Source of the DNA: Variovorax sp. UMC13
GTDB taxonomy: Bacteria; Pseudomonadota; Gammaproteobacteria; Burkholderiales; Burkholderiaceae_C
NCBI RefSeq assembly: GCF_014170375.1
Contig: NZ_LZZW01000030.1
Coordinates: 62,001-126,000 of the forward strand
Direction: 5' to 3'
Length of the DNA stretch: 64,000 nt
In this document: positions 25,382 to 34,069 of the stretch, piece by piece
Numbering within the stretch: position 1 is the stretch's first letter
Layout: each line of letters begins with the position of its first letter
Program-made: the position numbers and the translations under genes
Notes under the pieces: generated by a model
The model's input: only the letters and a program-made list of their open reading frames with translations
Databases searched by the model: none
Told to the model about the DNA's origin: nothing

Positions 25382-26437
25382 TCAGGCGCCGAACATGTCG
25401 CCGTCGCGGGTCGGCGGGGCAACGCCCAGGTGACGGTACGCCGCCAGCGTGGCGATCCGCCCGCGCGGCGTGCGCTGCAGGTAGCCCTGCTGGATCAGGT
25501 AGGGCTCGATCACGTCCTCGATGGTGTCGCGCTCCTCGCCGATGCTGGCCGCGATGTTGTCCAGCCCGACCGGGCCGCCGTCGAAGCGGTGGATCACGGC
25601 CTCGAGCAGCTTGCGGTCCATCAGGTCGAAGCCCTGCGGGTCGACGTCGAGCATGGCCAGCGCCTTGTGCGCGATGTCCTCGGTGATCCGGCCCTCGCCC
25701 TTGACCTGCGCATAGTCGCGCACCCGGCGCAGCAGCCGGTTGGCGATGCGCGGCGTGCCGCGCGAACGGCGCGCGATCTCGAAGCCGCCGCTCGGGTCCA
25801 TCGGCACCTTGAGCAGGCCGGCGCTGCGCGTGACGATGCGCGCCAGCTCCTCGGGCGTGTAGAACTCCAGCCGCGAGACGATGCCGAAGCGGTCGCGCAG
25901 CGGGTTGGTCAGCATGCCGGCGCGGGTGGTGGCGCCGACCAGCGTGAAGGGCTGCAGGTCGAGCTTGATGCTGCGCGCGGCCGGGCCCTCGCCGATCATG
26001 ATGTCGATCTGGTAGTCCTCCAGCGCGGGGTAGAGGATTTCCTCGACCACCGGGCTCAGCCGATGGATCTCGTCGATGAAGAGCACGTCGTTGCGCTCGA
26101 GGTTGGTCAACAGCGCGGCCAGGTCCTTGGGCTTCTCGAGCACCGGGCCCGAGGTCTGGCGCAGGTTCACGCCCAGCTCGGCCGCGATGATGTGGCTCAG
26201 CGTGGTCTTGCCCAGGCCGGGCGGGCCGAACAGCAGCACATGGTCGAGCGCCTCGCCGCGCTGGCGCGCCGCGCCGATGAAGATCTCGAGCTGCTCGCGC
26301 ACCTTGGCCTGGCCCACGTACTCGTCGAGCAGCTTGGGCCGCAGCGCGCGCTCGATCGCCTCCTCGTTGGGCGAGGCCGGGGCGGCCGACACCACGCGGG
26401 GCGGTGCGGGGGCGAAATCGTCGGTCTGAATGGTCAT
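25382..26437 (-). CDS. ruvB: Holliday junction branch migration helicase RuvB
   Basis: 351 residues, the normal RuvB length. Motifs: LRPKLLDEYVGQ at the start, Walker A GPPGLGKTT, Walker B FIDEIHRLS, sensor GATTRAGMLTNPLRDRFG and the arginine-finger region. The C-terminal winged helix (about 270-345) ends with QQGYLQRTPRGR. RuvB hexamers drive branch migration with RuvA during recombination. Here ruvB is not next to ruvA, which lies 9.4 kb away at 35824, and no ruvC is in the window. Split ruvA and ruvB loci are common in Burkholderiales. Confidence 0.98.
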   Translation of the reverse strand: MTIQTDDFAPAPPRVVSAAPASPNEEAIERALRPKLLDEYVGQAKVREQLEIFIGAARQRGEALDHVLLFGPPGLGKTTLSHIIAAELGVNLRQTSGPVLEKPKDLAALLTNLERNDVLFIDEIHRLSPVVEEILYPALEDYQIDIMIGEGPAARSIKLDLQPFTLVGATTRAGMLTNPLRDRFGIVSRLEFYTPEELARIVTRSAGLLKVPMDPSGGFEIARRSRGTPRIANRLLRRVRDYAQVKGEGRITEDIAHKALAMLDVDPQGFDLMDRKLLEAVIHRFDGGPVGLDNIAASIGEERDTIEDVIEPYLIQQGYLQRTPRGRIATLAAYRHLGVAPPTRDGDMFGA

Positions 26438-26512
26438 GATTCGGGTATTTGTCGGACAGTTTAGTCGGCCGCCCGGTCGCAGAATGATGCGTCCAACAAT
26501 GAGGGGGAGCGC

Positions 26513-27124
26513 GTGTCCATCTATGAGCTGAAGCCCCGGTTCCAGGCCCTGTTGCGGCCACTCGTGGTGCGCCTGCATGCGCTCGGCGTGACCGCCAATC
26601 AGGTCACGCTGGCGGCCTGCGCGATCTCGGTGGCGCTGGGCCTGTGGCTCTTCTTCGCCGCGCCGCGGGCCGGCTTCTTCGCCCTGATCCCGCTCTGGAT
26701 GTTCCTGCGCATGGCCTTCAACGCCATCGACGGCATGCTGGCGCGCGAGCACGGCCAGCAGAGCGCCCTGGGCGCCTTCCTCAACGAACTGACCGACGTG
26801 CTGTCCGACGCGGCGCTCTACCTGCCCTTCGCCCTGGTCGCGCCCTTCAGCCCCTTCTGGGTCGGCACGGTGATCGTGCTGGCCGGCCTGAGCGAATTCA
26901 CCGGCGCCCTCGGCCCCACGGTGGGCGCCTCGCGCCGCTACGACGGGCCGCTGGGCAAGAGCGACCGCGCCTTCGTGTTCGGCGCGCTCGGGCTCTATGT
27001 CGCGCTGGGCTGGCCGCTGCCGGCCGGCGCCGCCTGGCTGATGCCGCTGCTGGCGGCGGGGGTGGCCTGGACCATCGTCAACCGCATCCGCCGCGCGCTG
27101 GCCGAGGCCGCGATGCAGCCCTGA
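26513..27124 (+). CDS. ynbA: YnbA-like CDP-alcohol phosphatidyltransferase
   Basis: 203 residues from GTG 26513, with GAGGGGGA at 26501-26508 just upstream. Polytopic membrane protein. The CDP-alcohol transferase signature D1xxD2G(x2)AR(x8)G(x3)D3(x3)D4 is present but altered. It reads N70-A-I-D73-G-M-L-A77-R78, then G87-A-F-L-N91-E-L-T-D95, so the first and third metal-binding aspartates are asparagines. E. coli YnbA has the same length and, as far as I recall, a similar pattern. It heads a six-gene operon that contains counterparts of E. coli ynbB, ynbC and ynbD. The expected reaction is transfer of a phosphatidyl or related group to an alcohol; acceptor unknown. Confidence 0.85.
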   Translation: MSIYELKPRFQALLRPLVVRLHALGVTANQVTLAACAISVALGLWLFFAAPRAGFFALIPLWMFLRMAFNAIDGMLAREHGQQSALGAFLNELTDVLSDAALYLPFALVAPFSPFWVGTVIVLAGLSEFTGALGPTVGASRRYDGPLGKSDRAFVFGALGLYVALGWPLPAGAAWLMPLLAAGVAWTIVNRIRRALAEAAMQP

Positions 27125-27176
27125 ACACGCCTCTCTCCAAGACCAACAAGACCAACCCGCAAACCCCAGGGACGCC

Positions 27177-28946
27177 ATGACCGACAAGATCACTTCACGC
27201 AGCTTCACCGAACAGCACTTCAACACCCACGACGGCGTCTCGCTGTTCTACCGCCATTGGCCCGCCACCGGCTCGGTGCGCCGCGGCGCGATCGTGCTGT
27301 TCCACCGCGGCCACGAGCATGGCGCGCGCATGGCGCACCTGGTCGACGAACTCGACCTGCCCGACTTCGACTTCTTCGCCTGGGACGCGCGCGGCCACGG
27401 CCACTCGCCCGGCCCGCGCGGCCACAGCCCCAGCTTCGCGACCTCGGTGCGCGACGTCCAGACCTTCGTCGACCACATCGGTGCGGCGCACGGCGTGCCC
27501 GAGCGCGACCTGCACGTGATCGCGCAGAGCGTGGGCGCGGTGCTGATCTCGACCTGGGCCCACGACTACGCGCCCAAGGTGCGCGGCCTCACGCTCGCCT
27601 CGCCGGCCTTCCAGGTCAAGCTCTACGTGCCCTTCGCGCGCGCCGGCCTGGGGTTGATGCACAAGCTGCGCGGCCTGTTCTTCGTCAACAGCTATGTCAA
27701 GCCCAAGTTCCTCACCCACGACCCGCGGCGCATCGCCAGCTACGAGCGCGACCCGCTGATCTCGCGCCCGATCGCGGTCAACATCCTGCTCGACCTGTAC
27801 GCCGCGGCCGACCGCGTGGTGGCCGATGCCAACGCGATCACGCTGCCGGTGCAGCTGCTGATCTCCGGGTCCGACTGGGTGGTGCACCACAAGCCGCAGC
27901 ACCAGTTCTTCGAACGCCTGGGCAGCGCGGTCAAGACCAAGCTGGAACTGCCCGGCTTCTTCCACGACACCCTGGGCGAACGCGACCGCGCGCCGGCCGT
28001 GGCCGCGGTCCGCGCCTTCATCCTCGAGCGCTTCGACGCGCCCGTGCCCGCGGTCGACCTGCGCGAGGCGCACCTGCGCGGCGCCACCGCCGACGAATCG
28101 CGCGCGCTGGCCGAGCCGCAGTCGCCCTGGTCGCCGCGCGGTGCCTACTGGGCGCTCACGCGCGCCGGCCTGCGCTTCGGCGGGAAGTTCTCGCGCGGCG
28201 TGAAGCTGGGCCACGACACCGGCTTCGACTCGGGCAGCACGCTCGACTACGTCTACCGCAATGCGCCCGAGGGCCAGGGCGCGCTGGGCCGCGCCATCGA
28301 CCGGACCTACCTGAATTCCATCGGCTGGCGCGGCATCCGCCAGCGCAAGGTGCACGTCGAGGAACTGATCCGCGAGGCGATGGAGCGGCTGGCCGCGCAG
28401 CACCGCGAGGTGCGCGTGATGGACATCGCCGCGGGCCACGGCCGCTACGTGCTCGACGCGGTCGCCGCCAGCCCGGTCAAGGCCAGTTCGATCCTGCTGC
28501 GCGACTACAGCGACATCAACGTGCGCGACGGCACGGCCCTGATCGCCGAGAAGGAGCTGCAGCACATCGCCAGCTTCGTGCAGGCCGATGCCTTCAACCG
28601 CATCAGCCTGGCCAGCGTGACGCCGCGGCCCACGCTGGCCGTGGTGTCGGGCCTGTACGAGCTGTTCCCCGACAACGAGATGGTGCGCCGCTCGCTGGCC
28701 GGTGTGGGCGATGCCGTGGAAGACCGCGGCTACCTGGTCTACACCGGCCAGCCCTGGCATCCGCAGCTGGAGATGATCGCGCGCGCGCTCACCAGCCACC
28801 GCGAGGGCGAAGCCTGGGTGATGCGCCGCCGCACGCAGGCCGAGATGGACCAGTTGGTGGAGGAGGCGGGCTTCCGCAAGATCGCGCAGCGGGTCGACGA
28901 GTGGGGGATCTTCACGGTCTCATTGGCCATCCGCACCGGCCATTGA
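27177..28946 (+). CDS. ynbC: YnbC-like bifunctional alpha/beta hydrolase and SAM-dependent methyltransferase
   Basis: 589 residues, close to E. coli YnbC. Residues 1 to about 290 are a lysophospholipase-like alpha/beta hydrolase: HRGHEHGAR lid region, AWDARGHGHS strand and nucleophile elbow AQSVGA with S118 (Ala replaces the usual first Gly). About 330-589 is a class I methyltransferase with motif I VMDIAAGHGRYVLDA (about 415-429) and a RDYSDIN acidic strand. Fusion of a lipid-type hydrolase and a methyltransferase in the ynb operon suggests successive steps on one lipid. The product has not been established for any member to my knowledge. Confidence 0.9.
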   Translation: MTDKITSRSFTEQHFNTHDGVSLFYRHWPATGSVRRGAIVLFHRGHEHGARMAHLVDELDLPDFDFFAWDARGHGHSPGPRGHSPSFATSVRDVQTFVDHIGAAHGVPERDLHVIAQSVGAVLISTWAHDYAPKVRGLTLASPAFQVKLYVPFARAGLGLMHKLRGLFFVNSYVKPKFLTHDPRRIASYERDPLISRPIAVNILLDLYAAADRVVADANAITLPVQLLISGSDWVVHHKPQHQFFERLGSAVKTKLELPGFFHDTLGERDRAPAVAAVRAFILERFDAPVPAVDLREAHLRGATADESRALAEPQSPWSPRGAYWALTRAGLRFGGKFSRGVKLGHDTGFDSGSTLDYVYRNAPEGQGALGRAIDRTYLNSIGWRGIRQRKVHVEELIREAMERLAAQHREVRVMDIAAGHGRYVLDAVAASPVKASSILLRDYSDINVRDGTALIAEKELQHIASFVQADAFNRISLASVTPRPTLAVVSGLYELFPDNEMVRRSLAGVGDAVEDRGYLVYTGQPWHPQLEMIARALTSHREGEAWVMRRRTQAEMDQLVEEAGFRKIAQRVDEWGIFTVSLAIRTGH

Positions 28947-28951
28947 GATGG

Positions 28952-29046
28952 GCTCTCCCCCAGGCTTCGCGCACTGCGTGTCGCTTATCCCTCCCCCTCT
29001 CCGGGGGCGACACCGGCGGCCCGGCAAAGCCGGTTCCGCGGTGTCC
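28952..29046 (+). repeat. Dispersed GC-rich palindromic repeat, locus B (inside the ynb operon)
   Basis: About 95 bp between ynbC and ynbD. The core GCACTGCGTGTCGCTT is followed by CCCCCTCTCCGGGGG and CCGGCGGCCCGGCAAAGCCGG, which form strong hairpins. The same element recurs at 25291 (reverse) and twice at 62055. It interrupts an otherwise tight operon and may attenuate or punctuate the transcript. Confidence 0.75.
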
Positions 29047-29075
29047 CGCGCTGAACACCGAAAAGGAGGGTGCCG

Positions 29076-30395
29076 ATGAAGCTGTGGTTCGCCAAGGGCT
29101 TGTGGAAGCGCGCCATCGCCTGGCTGGTGCTGCTCGGGCCGCTGTTCTATTCGACCTACGGCCTCGCCAATTGGTGGGCCGCCTCGCGCGCCGTGGTGCC
29201 GACGCTGGCCTTCGACTGGGAACATGGCCTGCCCTTCTGGCCCTGGACCATCTTTCCCTACTGGACCATCAACGTCTTCTACGCGCTGTCGCCGTTCCTC
29301 GCGCGCGACCGGCACACGATGGACCGGCATGCGCTGCGGCTGGTCACGGCCACCGTCATCGCGGTGAGCTGCTTCCTGCTCTGGCCGCTGCGCTTCAGCT
29401 TCGGCCAGCCCGCGGTCAGCGGCGCGCCGGCCTTCCTGTTCGACGCGCTGCGCGGCTTCGACCAGCCCTTCAACCAGGCGCCCTCGCTGCACATCGCGCT
29501 GGCCGTGATCCTCTGGGACTGGTACCGGCAGTTCATCCGCCCGTTGTGGGCGCGGCTGGTGCTGCACCTCTGGGCCTTCGCGATCTGCGCCTCGGTGCTC
29601 ACGACCTGGCAGCACCACTTCATCGACATCCCGACCGGCGCCCTGCTGGGCCTGGTCTGCGTCTGGCTCTGGCCGCTGGAACGCGTGGCCTCGCTGCGCC
29701 AGGGCTGGCGGCTGGCGCGCGATCCGCAGCGCTGGAAGCTCGCGGCGCTGTACGGCGTCGGCGCGGCGGTTTTTCTCGGTGCCGCGCTGGGGATCGGCGG
29801 GTGGGGCCTGTGGCTCGGCTGGCCGGCCGCCTCGCTGGCGCTGGTGGCACTCAACTACGCGGGCCTGGGCGCGCGCGGCTTCCAGATGGACCGCCATGGC
29901 CGCATGCGCTGGGCCGCGCGCTGGCTGTTCGCGCCCTACCGGCTGGGCGCGGCGCTCAACGCGCGGGCCTGGACGCGGCGCCTGCCGGCCTCGGTCGAGG
30001 TCGCGCCGGGGCTGCGGCTCGGGCGCATCCCGAGCGCGGCCGAATGGCAGGCCGCGGGCCGGCCGCAGCTGGTGAGCCTGTGCGCCGAACTGCAGCTGCC
30101 CGCCGTCGCGGGCGCGCACTGCCTGCCGATGCTCGACCTGGTGGTGCCGCCGCCCGACCGGCTGCGCCGCGCGGCCCAGCTCATCGAGGCCCGGCGCCAG
30201 GCCGGCCAGGCCGTCTGGGTCTGCTGCGCGCTGGGCTTCTCGCGCAGCGCGGCGGCGAGCATCGCCTGGCTGCGGCTGCACGACGGCACGCGCGATGCCG
30301 AGGCCCAGGTGCGCCGCGCCCGGCCACAGATCGTGCTGCGCGATGCCTGGCAGCGCGCGCTCGACCTCGCGACACGGCACACTCGCACGCCATGA
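29076..30395 (+). CDS. ynbD: YnbD-like PAP2 phosphatase fused to a dual-specificity phosphatase domain
   Basis: 439 residues from ATG 29076, with AAAGGAGGG just upstream (29062-29070). The N-terminal two thirds are a membrane PAP2 domain: several helices, then NQAPSLHIAL and HHFIDIPTGALLG, the SxH and HxxxD parts of the PAP2 site. Residues about 310-439 form a cysteine phosphatase of the dual-specificity type, with signature C384-ALGFS-R390-S. PAP2 acts on lipid phosphates at the membrane, and the Cys domain suggests a second phosphate-removal step. The architecture equals E. coli YnbD. The stop overlaps the next gene by ATGA. Confidence 0.9.
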   Translation: MKLWFAKGLWKRAIAWLVLLGPLFYSTYGLANWWAASRAVVPTLAFDWEHGLPFWPWTIFPYWTINVFYALSPFLARDRHTMDRHALRLVTATVIAVSCFLLWPLRFSFGQPAVSGAPAFLFDALRGFDQPFNQAPSLHIALAVILWDWYRQFIRPLWARLVLHLWAFAICASVLTTWQHHFIDIPTGALLGLVCVWLWPLERVASLRQGWRLARDPQRWKLAALYGVGAAVFLGAALGIGGWGLWLGWPAASLALVALNYAGLGARGFQMDRHGRMRWAARWLFAPYRLGAALNARAWTRRLPASVEVAPGLRLGRIPSAAEWQAAGRPQLVSLCAELQLPAVAGAHCLPMLDLVVPPPDRLRRAAQLIEARRQAGQAVWVCCALGFSRSAAASIAWLRLHDGTRDAEAQVRRARPQIVLRDAWQRALDLATRHTRTP

Positions 30396-30826
30396 CCGAC
30401 CACGAACGTTCGCTGTGTTCCGCCACCGCGCGCCTGCTGCAGGCCGCCGGCACCGTCGCCGCCTGGGGCTTCGGCCTGAGCCTGGTCGCGGTCTCGGTGC
30501 TGGCCCTGACCGGGCGCTCGCTGTCGCTGCTGTCCTGCATGGGCTTCGGCGCCGTGGCCGTGATCGGCGTGCTCGAGCGCTACCTGGCGCTGCGCATCCG
30601 CCTCGACGTGGGCCTGTTCCAGGACCTGGCCAGCGGCGCCATCGCCTCGCTGGGCACGCTCGACCTCGCGCTGCAGAAGCTGGGCCTGCGCTTCGCGCCC
30701 GATACGCCGCGCGACCTGACGGCGCGCGCGTTGGGCGCGCGCCAGCTGATGCAGCGCCATGCCATCACCGTGGCCTGCCAGAGCGCGATGTTCCTGCTGG
30801 CGCTGCTGACCCAGGACCTGCGGTGA
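30392..30826 (+). CDS. Small membrane protein of the ynb-like lipid operon
   Basis: 144 residues, not assigned to a family. Two hydrophobic segments (about 17-42 and 47-66) and a third at the C-terminus (about 128-141) suggest a membrane protein with a charged loop (LGARQLMQRHAIT) between. The start overlaps the ynbD stop (30392-30395), so it is translated with the operon. No catalytic motif is visible. It may be a scaffold or a transporter accessory of the lipid pathway. Confidence 0.75.
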   Translation: MTDHERSLCSATARLLQAAGTVAAWGFGLSLVAVSVLALTGRSLSLLSCMGFGAVAVIGVLERYLALRIRLDVGLFQDLASGAIASLGTLDLALQKLGLRFAPDTPRDLTARALGARQLMQRHAITVACQSAMFLLALLTQDLR

Positions 30827-30854
30827 GCGCCGCCCCCTTCTTCCCTTGGACACC

Positions 30855-31529
30855 ATGAACCCTTCTCCACGCAGCGGCCTGCGCAAGGCCGCCGCCGTCG
30901 TCTCCTCCTGGCTGATCGTGGGCGCGGCCAAGCTGCTGACCGGCGTGCGCGGCCTCTGGTCGGGCACCGGGCCCAAGGCCGAGCAGACGCTCTACTTCGC
31001 CAACCACACCAGCCACGGCGACTTCGTGCTGCTGTGGGCCACGCTGCCGCCCGACCTGCGCGCGCTCACCCGGCCGGTCGCGGGCCAGGACTATTGGGAG
31101 GCCTCGGCGCTGCGCCGCTTCATCGGCGAGGACGTGTTCAACGCACTGATGATCCGGCGCGACGGTGGCACCGCGGCCGGCGCGCCCAACCCGGTCGAAC
31201 AGATGACGCAGGCGCTGCAGTCGGGCGACTCGCTGATCATGTTCCCCGAAGGCACGCGCAACACCGGCGACGAGACCCTGCTGCCGCTCAAGAGCGGCCT
31301 GTTCCACCTCGCGCGCGCCTGCCCCAACGTGCGGCTGGTGCCGGTGTGGATCGAGAACCTCAAGCGCGTGCTGCCCAAGGGCATGCTGGTGCCGATCCCG
31401 CTGGCCTGCACGGTGCGCTACGGCGCGCCGCTGGTGCTGGCCGAGGGCGAGGACAAGACCGCCTTCATCGCACGCGCGCGCGCCGCGATGCTCGCGCTGC
31501 GCCCCGAATACGACAAGGCGGAAGACTGA
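30855..31529 (+). CDS. Lysophospholipid acyltransferase (PlsC-like)
   Basis: 224 residues. The PlsC signature is complete: block I NHTSHGDF (H51-x4-D56), block II around LMIRRDGG, block III FPEGTRNTG and block IV VPVWIENL. One N-terminal hydrophobic segment (about 10-30) may anchor it at the membrane. The enzyme transfers an acyl chain to a lysolipid or a similar alcohol. Placed between ynbD-like and ynbB-like genes, it probably acylates an intermediate of that pathway rather than acting as the general PlsC. Separated by only 4 bp from the next gene. Confidence 0.9.
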   Translation: MNPSPRSGLRKAAAVVSSWLIVGAAKLLTGVRGLWSGTGPKAEQTLYFANHTSHGDFVLLWATLPPDLRALTRPVAGQDYWEASALRRFIGEDVFNALMIRRDGGTAAGAPNPVEQMTQALQSGDSLIMFPEGTRNTGDETLLPLKSGLFHLARACPNVRLVPVWIENLKRVLPKGMLVPIPLACTVRYGAPLVLAEGEDKTAFIARARAAMLALRPEYDKAED

Positions 31530-31533
31530 AGCC

Positions 31534-32487
31534 ATGAACCTTTCCGCTTCGACCCAGACCACGCTGACGCTGTTCGGCGGCGTGTTCGGCGTGCTGGTGC
31601 TGGCCTCGGCAATCGGCGCGCTGCTCAAGTGGCGCGTGGCCCACGGCCAGCCGCACCCGGTGATCGACAACCTCAATTCGCGCGTCAACGCCTGGTGGGT
31701 GATGGTGGCGGTGATCGGCCTGGCCTTCGCCTTCGGCAAGGGCGGCGTGATCGTGCTGTTCTACCTGATCTCGTTCTATGCGCTGCGCGAGTTCATGAGC
31801 CTGGCCTACACCCGGCGCGGCGACCACCATGCGATCGCGGTGGCCTTCTTCATCGCGCTGCCGGTGCAGTACTTCCTGATCTGGATCGACTGGTACGGGC
31901 TCTACGCGATCTTCATCCCGGTCTACGCCTTCCTGGTGCTGCCGATCCTGGCCGCGGTGGGCGGCGACACCCAGCGCTTCCTCGAGCGCACCTCGAAGAT
32001 CCAGTGGGGCCTGATGGTCTGCGTGTTCTGCATCAGCCATGTGCCGGCGCTGCTCACGCTGCAGATTCCCGGCTTCGAGGGCCGCAACCTGCTGCTGATC
32101 GCCTTCCTGGTGATCGTGGTGCAGGGCAGCGACGTGCTGCAGTACGTCTGGGGCAAGCTCTTCGGCCGGCACAAGGTCGCGCCCGAACTCTCGCCCTCGA
32201 AGACCTGGGAAGGGCTGATCGGCGGCGTGGCGAGCGCCACCGCGCTGGGCGCGGCCCTGTCCTGGGCCACGCCCTTCACGCCCTGGCAGGCCGCGCTGAT
32301 GGCCCTGACCATCTGCCTCATGGGCTTCTTCGGCGGCCTCGTGATGTCGGCCATCAAGCGCGACCGCGGCGTCAAGGACTGGGGCACGATGATCGAAGGC
32401 CACGGCGGCATGCTCGACCGGCTCGATTCGGTGGTGTTCGCGGCGCCGGTGTTCTTCCACGCGCTGCGCTACTGGTGGACGCCCTGA
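31534..32487 (+). CDS. ynbB: YnbB-like phosphatidate cytidylyltransferase (CdsA family)
   Basis: 317 residues, 8-9 membrane helices. The CDS signature lies in the C-terminal half: SPSKTWEGLIGG, then FFGGLVMSAIKRDRGVKDWG and GHGGMLDRLDSV with conserved acidic residues. The family makes CDP-diacylglycerol from phosphatidate and CTP. It is the last gene of the operon, and the CDP-lipid it makes is a natural donor for the ynbA-like transferase at the other end. This is an extra copy outside the usual dxr-cdsA-uppS neighbourhood, which is not present here. Confidence 0.93.
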   Translation: MNLSASTQTTLTLFGGVFGVLVLASAIGALLKWRVAHGQPHPVIDNLNSRVNAWWVMVAVIGLAFAFGKGGVIVLFYLISFYALREFMSLAYTRRGDHHAIAVAFFIALPVQYFLIWIDWYGLYAIFIPVYAFLVLPILAAVGGDTQRFLERTSKIQWGLMVCVFCISHVPALLTLQIPGFEGRNLLLIAFLVIVVQGSDVLQYVWGKLFGRHKVAPELSPSKTWEGLIGGVASATALGAALSWATPFTPWQAALMALTICLMGFFGGLVMSAIKRDRGVKDWGTMIEGHGGMLDRLDSVVFAAPVFFHALRYWWTP

Positions 32488-32623
32488 ACGCCGGCCGGCC
32501 AAAGGCCGTCCGCGGCCACGGGCTTCGCCATGGAACTGTCACATTCGCTTCGCAGAATGAACTTTTCCTCTCCCTGAAGGGCCCTTGCGGTGCTGCGCGC
32601 CGTGCGGCCCGCACTCCCGCCCC

Positions 32624-33943
32624 ATGTCCCTCGCCTCCCGCTTCGGGCGCCCGCACGCCGGCCCGGTTCCCGTCCTCCGCACCTTGTCTTCCCTGAGCGT
32701 CCTCTGCGCCTTGCTGCTCGCGGGCTGCGGTGGCGGCAGCGACGGGGGCGCGCCGCCCGCGGCCGAGACGCCGCCGGTGGCCGTCAACCCGGACCCGGCC
32801 GCGCCGCCGCCGGTCGTGACCGAGCCGACGCCGCCCAACCCCCTGCTGAGCGCGGTGGCGGGCGACGTGCTGAAGGTCGCGATCAAGGACCTGCACCCGA
32901 CCCAGCCCTCGGTCGGCTACGACCAGATCTACTACCACCTGGGCCGCAAGCAGCCGGACCTGACGCGCTTCGCGCCGACCCCGGCCGGCTACCTGGGCGA
33001 CGACGCCAACGACAACTACTCGCGCTACCTCTACCGCACCGAACGCAAGCGGGTCGACGACTACTGCGCCGACAACGGCCAGGGCGGCGTCGACGATGCG
33101 CACTACCTGCCGATGACGGTGCGGCTGATCGATCCCAAGACCTTCGCCTGCAAGGATCCGGTGCCCACCGCGGGCTCGAGCGCCGCGCAGGTGCTGAAGA
33201 CCGTGGTGGTGGGCCGCGGCGGCACGCTCTACCTGACCGACGGCCACCACACGATGACCGCGCTCAACGAACTGGCCGACGGCGGCGCCGAACTGCCGGT
33301 GTGGGTGCGCGTGGCCGCCAACTTCAGCAGCGCCGGCAGCGACAGCGCCTTCTGGGACCAGATGAAGGCCCACCAGTACACCTGGCTCTTCGATGCGCAG
33401 CAGCGGCCGATCACGCCCGAGCAGCTGCCCGCCAAGGTCGGCCTGGCGACGATGCAGGACGACCCGTACCGCTCGCTGGTCTACTTCACGCGCGGCCTGG
33501 GCTACGACAACAGCAACGTGTCGGAGTTCGCCGAGTTCTACTGGGCTTCGTGGCTGCGCAAGAACGGCTTCGACCTGGCGGCCTACACCCGCCCCGACCT
33601 GGCCCGCGCGCGCATCGAGATCACGGCCGGCAAGGCTGTGCCGCGCAGCTCGGACAGCATGACCAGCTACGTGGCCGCGGCCCGCGATGCGGCCCTGCGC
33701 ATGGTGGCGCTGGCCGGCACCGACCCGGTCGACGGCGGCCGCACCGCGGCCGACCTGGGCAAGCTCGCGCCCCCGACGGCCGCCGGCAGCTGGAACGACC
33801 TGATGGAAGAAGAGATCTGGCGCACCGACCTCAACAGCTCCAGCCGCTACCGCTCCGCCGGCAAGGCCTGGTACGCCAAGCGCTTCCGCCAGTGCGGCGG
33901 CGCGGCCTCGACGGCGCCGGCCTGCTGGCTGCAGAGCGAGTAG
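32624..33943 (+). CDS. ParB/Srx-fold (ParBc_2-like) lipoprotein
   Basis: 439 residues from ATG 32624. The N-terminus has a twin-Arg-free signal and the lipobox LLAGC|GGG near residue 35, followed by a Pro-rich spacer to about 70, so it is a lipoprotein. The body resembles the ParB/sulfiredoxin-type ParBc_2 domain: KTVVVGRGGTLYLTDGHHTM carries the DGHH motif that binds phosphate in ParB-type nucleases. No other catalytic group is evident. Secreted ParBc_2 proteins are known in Proteobacteria, but their function is not. The gene stands alone, about 130 bp after the ynb operon. Confidence 0.7.
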   Translation: MSLASRFGRPHAGPVPVLRTLSSLSVLCALLLAGCGGGSDGGAPPAAETPPVAVNPDPAAPPPVVTEPTPPNPLLSAVAGDVLKVAIKDLHPTQPSVGYDQIYYHLGRKQPDLTRFAPTPAGYLGDDANDNYSRYLYRTERKRVDDYCADNGQGGVDDAHYLPMTVRLIDPKTFACKDPVPTAGSSAAQVLKTVVVGRGGTLYLTDGHHTMTALNELADGGAELPVWVRVAANFSSAGSDSAFWDQMKAHQYTWLFDAQQRPITPEQLPAKVGLATMQDDPYRSLVYFTRGLGYDNSNVSEFAEFYWASWLRKNGFDLAAYTRPDLARARIEITAGKAVPRSSDSMTSYVAAARDAALRMVALAGTDPVDGGRTAADLGKLAPPTAAGSWNDLMEEEIWRTDLNSSSRYRSAGKAWYAKRFRQCGGAASTAPACWLQSE

Positions 33944-33952
33944 GAGCCGGGG

Positions 33953-33972
33953 CGCGGGCCGCGGGGCCCGCG
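33953..33972 (+). terminator. Possible terminator downstream of the lipoprotein gene
   Basis: CGCGGGCC (33953-33960) pairs with GGCCCGCG (33965-33972) over a GCGG loop. The run of T after it is weak (TATTTC), so a hairpin without strong U-tract. It may work with Rho or only stabilise the 3' end. Confidence 0.35.
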
Positions 33973-34069
33973 CGCGTATTTCATAGCGGCGTGCGCGAAC
34001 GTCGGTTGACGGGGTGGCGGGGCGGCGATCAGATCGCCCCTTGCCGTCACACCCCGCGCAAGCCGATCC

